A stretch of DNA of 25,235 nucleotides. It comes from Pseudomonadota bacterium. Its GTDB lineage: Bacteria > Pseudomonadota > Gammaproteobacteria > JAKAQQ01. Below are positions 24,977-25,235 of the stretch, piece after piece. The notes below the pieces were generated by a model, which was not told where the DNA came from, made no database searches, and saw only the letters and a list, made by a program, of their open reading frames with translations. Where the stretch lies: NCBI GenBank assembly GCA_021852325.1, contig JAJZNM010000003.1, positions 1-25,235 of the forward strand, in the 5' to 3' direction. The translations under genes and the position numbers were made by a program. Each line of letters begins with the position of its first letter. Within the stretch, counting starts at the first letter, position 1.

Positions 24977-25235
24977 ATGAACCTCTGGCATCTCGAAATT
25001 TTTGAAACCGTGGCGGAATCCGGCTCGATCAGCCTGGCCTCACAGAAACTGCATATCAGCCAGCCCGCCGTCACGAGCCAGATCAAGCAGCTCGAAGCAC
25101 GTCTCGGCATCACCCTGTTCGACCGGTTGCCGAGGGGCGTCCGGCTCACCGATGCCGGCGGCATGCTCCGGGAATACACCCGGCGCATCTTCGCCCTGAG
25201 CCGCGAAGCGCAACAGCGTGTGCAGGATCTCAAGG
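24977..25235 (+). CDS. LysR-family transcriptional regulator (partial, runs off the window)
   Basis: Only the first 86 codons are present. They encode the N-terminal winged helix-turn-helix of a LysR-type regulator: MNLWHLEIFETVAESGSISL, then SQKLHISQPAVTSQIKQLEA (recognition helix) and ITLFDRLPRGVRLTDAG (wing), followed by the start of the linker helix REAQQRVQDL. The C-terminal effector domain lies outside. The start ATG 24977 gives the usual family N-terminus. The gene is divergent from the dsrE-doxDA operon, with 219 bp between the two starts containing A/T-rich repeats, so it probably controls that operon in response to a sulfur compound (inference). Confidence 0.92.
   Translation, partial: MNLWHLEIFETVAESGSISLASQKLHISQPAVTSQIKQLEARLGITLFDRLPRGVRLTDAGGMLREYTRRIFALSREAQQRVQDLK

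Noticed and set aside
1..25235. CRISPR array, tRNA, rRNA, insertion sequence or prophage
   Set aside because: No regularly spaced repeats, cloverleaf-like sequence, rRNA sequence, transposase, integrase or phage structural gene was recognised in the window.

Overview
The window is GC-rich bacterial DNA with tightly packed operons, several ATGA, TAATG and TGATG junctions, and a large TonB-dependent outer-membrane receptor, so it comes from a Gram-negative proteobacterium. The right end carries a DoxDA-type thiosulfate:quinone oxidoreductase, a periplasmic DsrE-like protein and a YeeE/YedE sulfur-transporter pair, which point to a sulfur-oxidising (thiosulfate-using) lineage. The left end carries a 2-oxoglutarate dehydrogenase operon, so the organism probably runs a complete TCA cycle. 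I cannot name the species.

Layout. (1) 194-5771, minus strand: sucA-sucB-lpd, the three subunits of 2-oxoglutarate dehydrogenase. (2) 5913-10137, plus strand: four genes for non-haem iron oxygenases. These are a PF13759-type 2OG-Fe(II) oxygenase, a TPR + aspartyl/asparaginyl beta-hydroxylase, a second PF13759-type enzyme, and a Sel1/TPR-like + prolyl-4-hydroxylase-type enzyme. A possible 36-residue ORF lies between the second and third. (3) 10138-10814: about 680 bp without a recognisable gene. (4) 10878-13940, minus strand: a 1020-residue TonB-dependent receptor with its own promoter and a strong terminator. (5) 14228-19832, plus strand: three TPR-sulfotransferases resembling tyrosylprotein sulfotransferases, with a small SseB-like protein among them. 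A cyclopropane-fatty-acid synthase (19844-21010) follows only 11 bp later. (6) 21033-24757, minus strand: dsrE-like, periplasmic binding protein, doxDA and two YeeE/YedE half-transporters. A LysR-type regulator (24977 to window end) is divergent from them across an AT-rich, palindrome-containing intergenic region.

How it may work together. Regions 2, 4 and 5 form the striking part. Four hydroxylase-type enzymes, two with helical-repeat substrate-binding domains, and three TPR-sulfotransferases that keep the Glu matching the catalytic base of protein-tyrosine sulfotransferases surround one outer-membrane receptor. I read this as a candidate hydroxylation-plus-sulfation modification island, acting on a protein, peptide or small metallophore linked to the receptor. 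The substrate is not identified in the window, so this is inference. The right-hand operon is a more conventional thiosulfate/sulfur-handling unit under probable LysR control.
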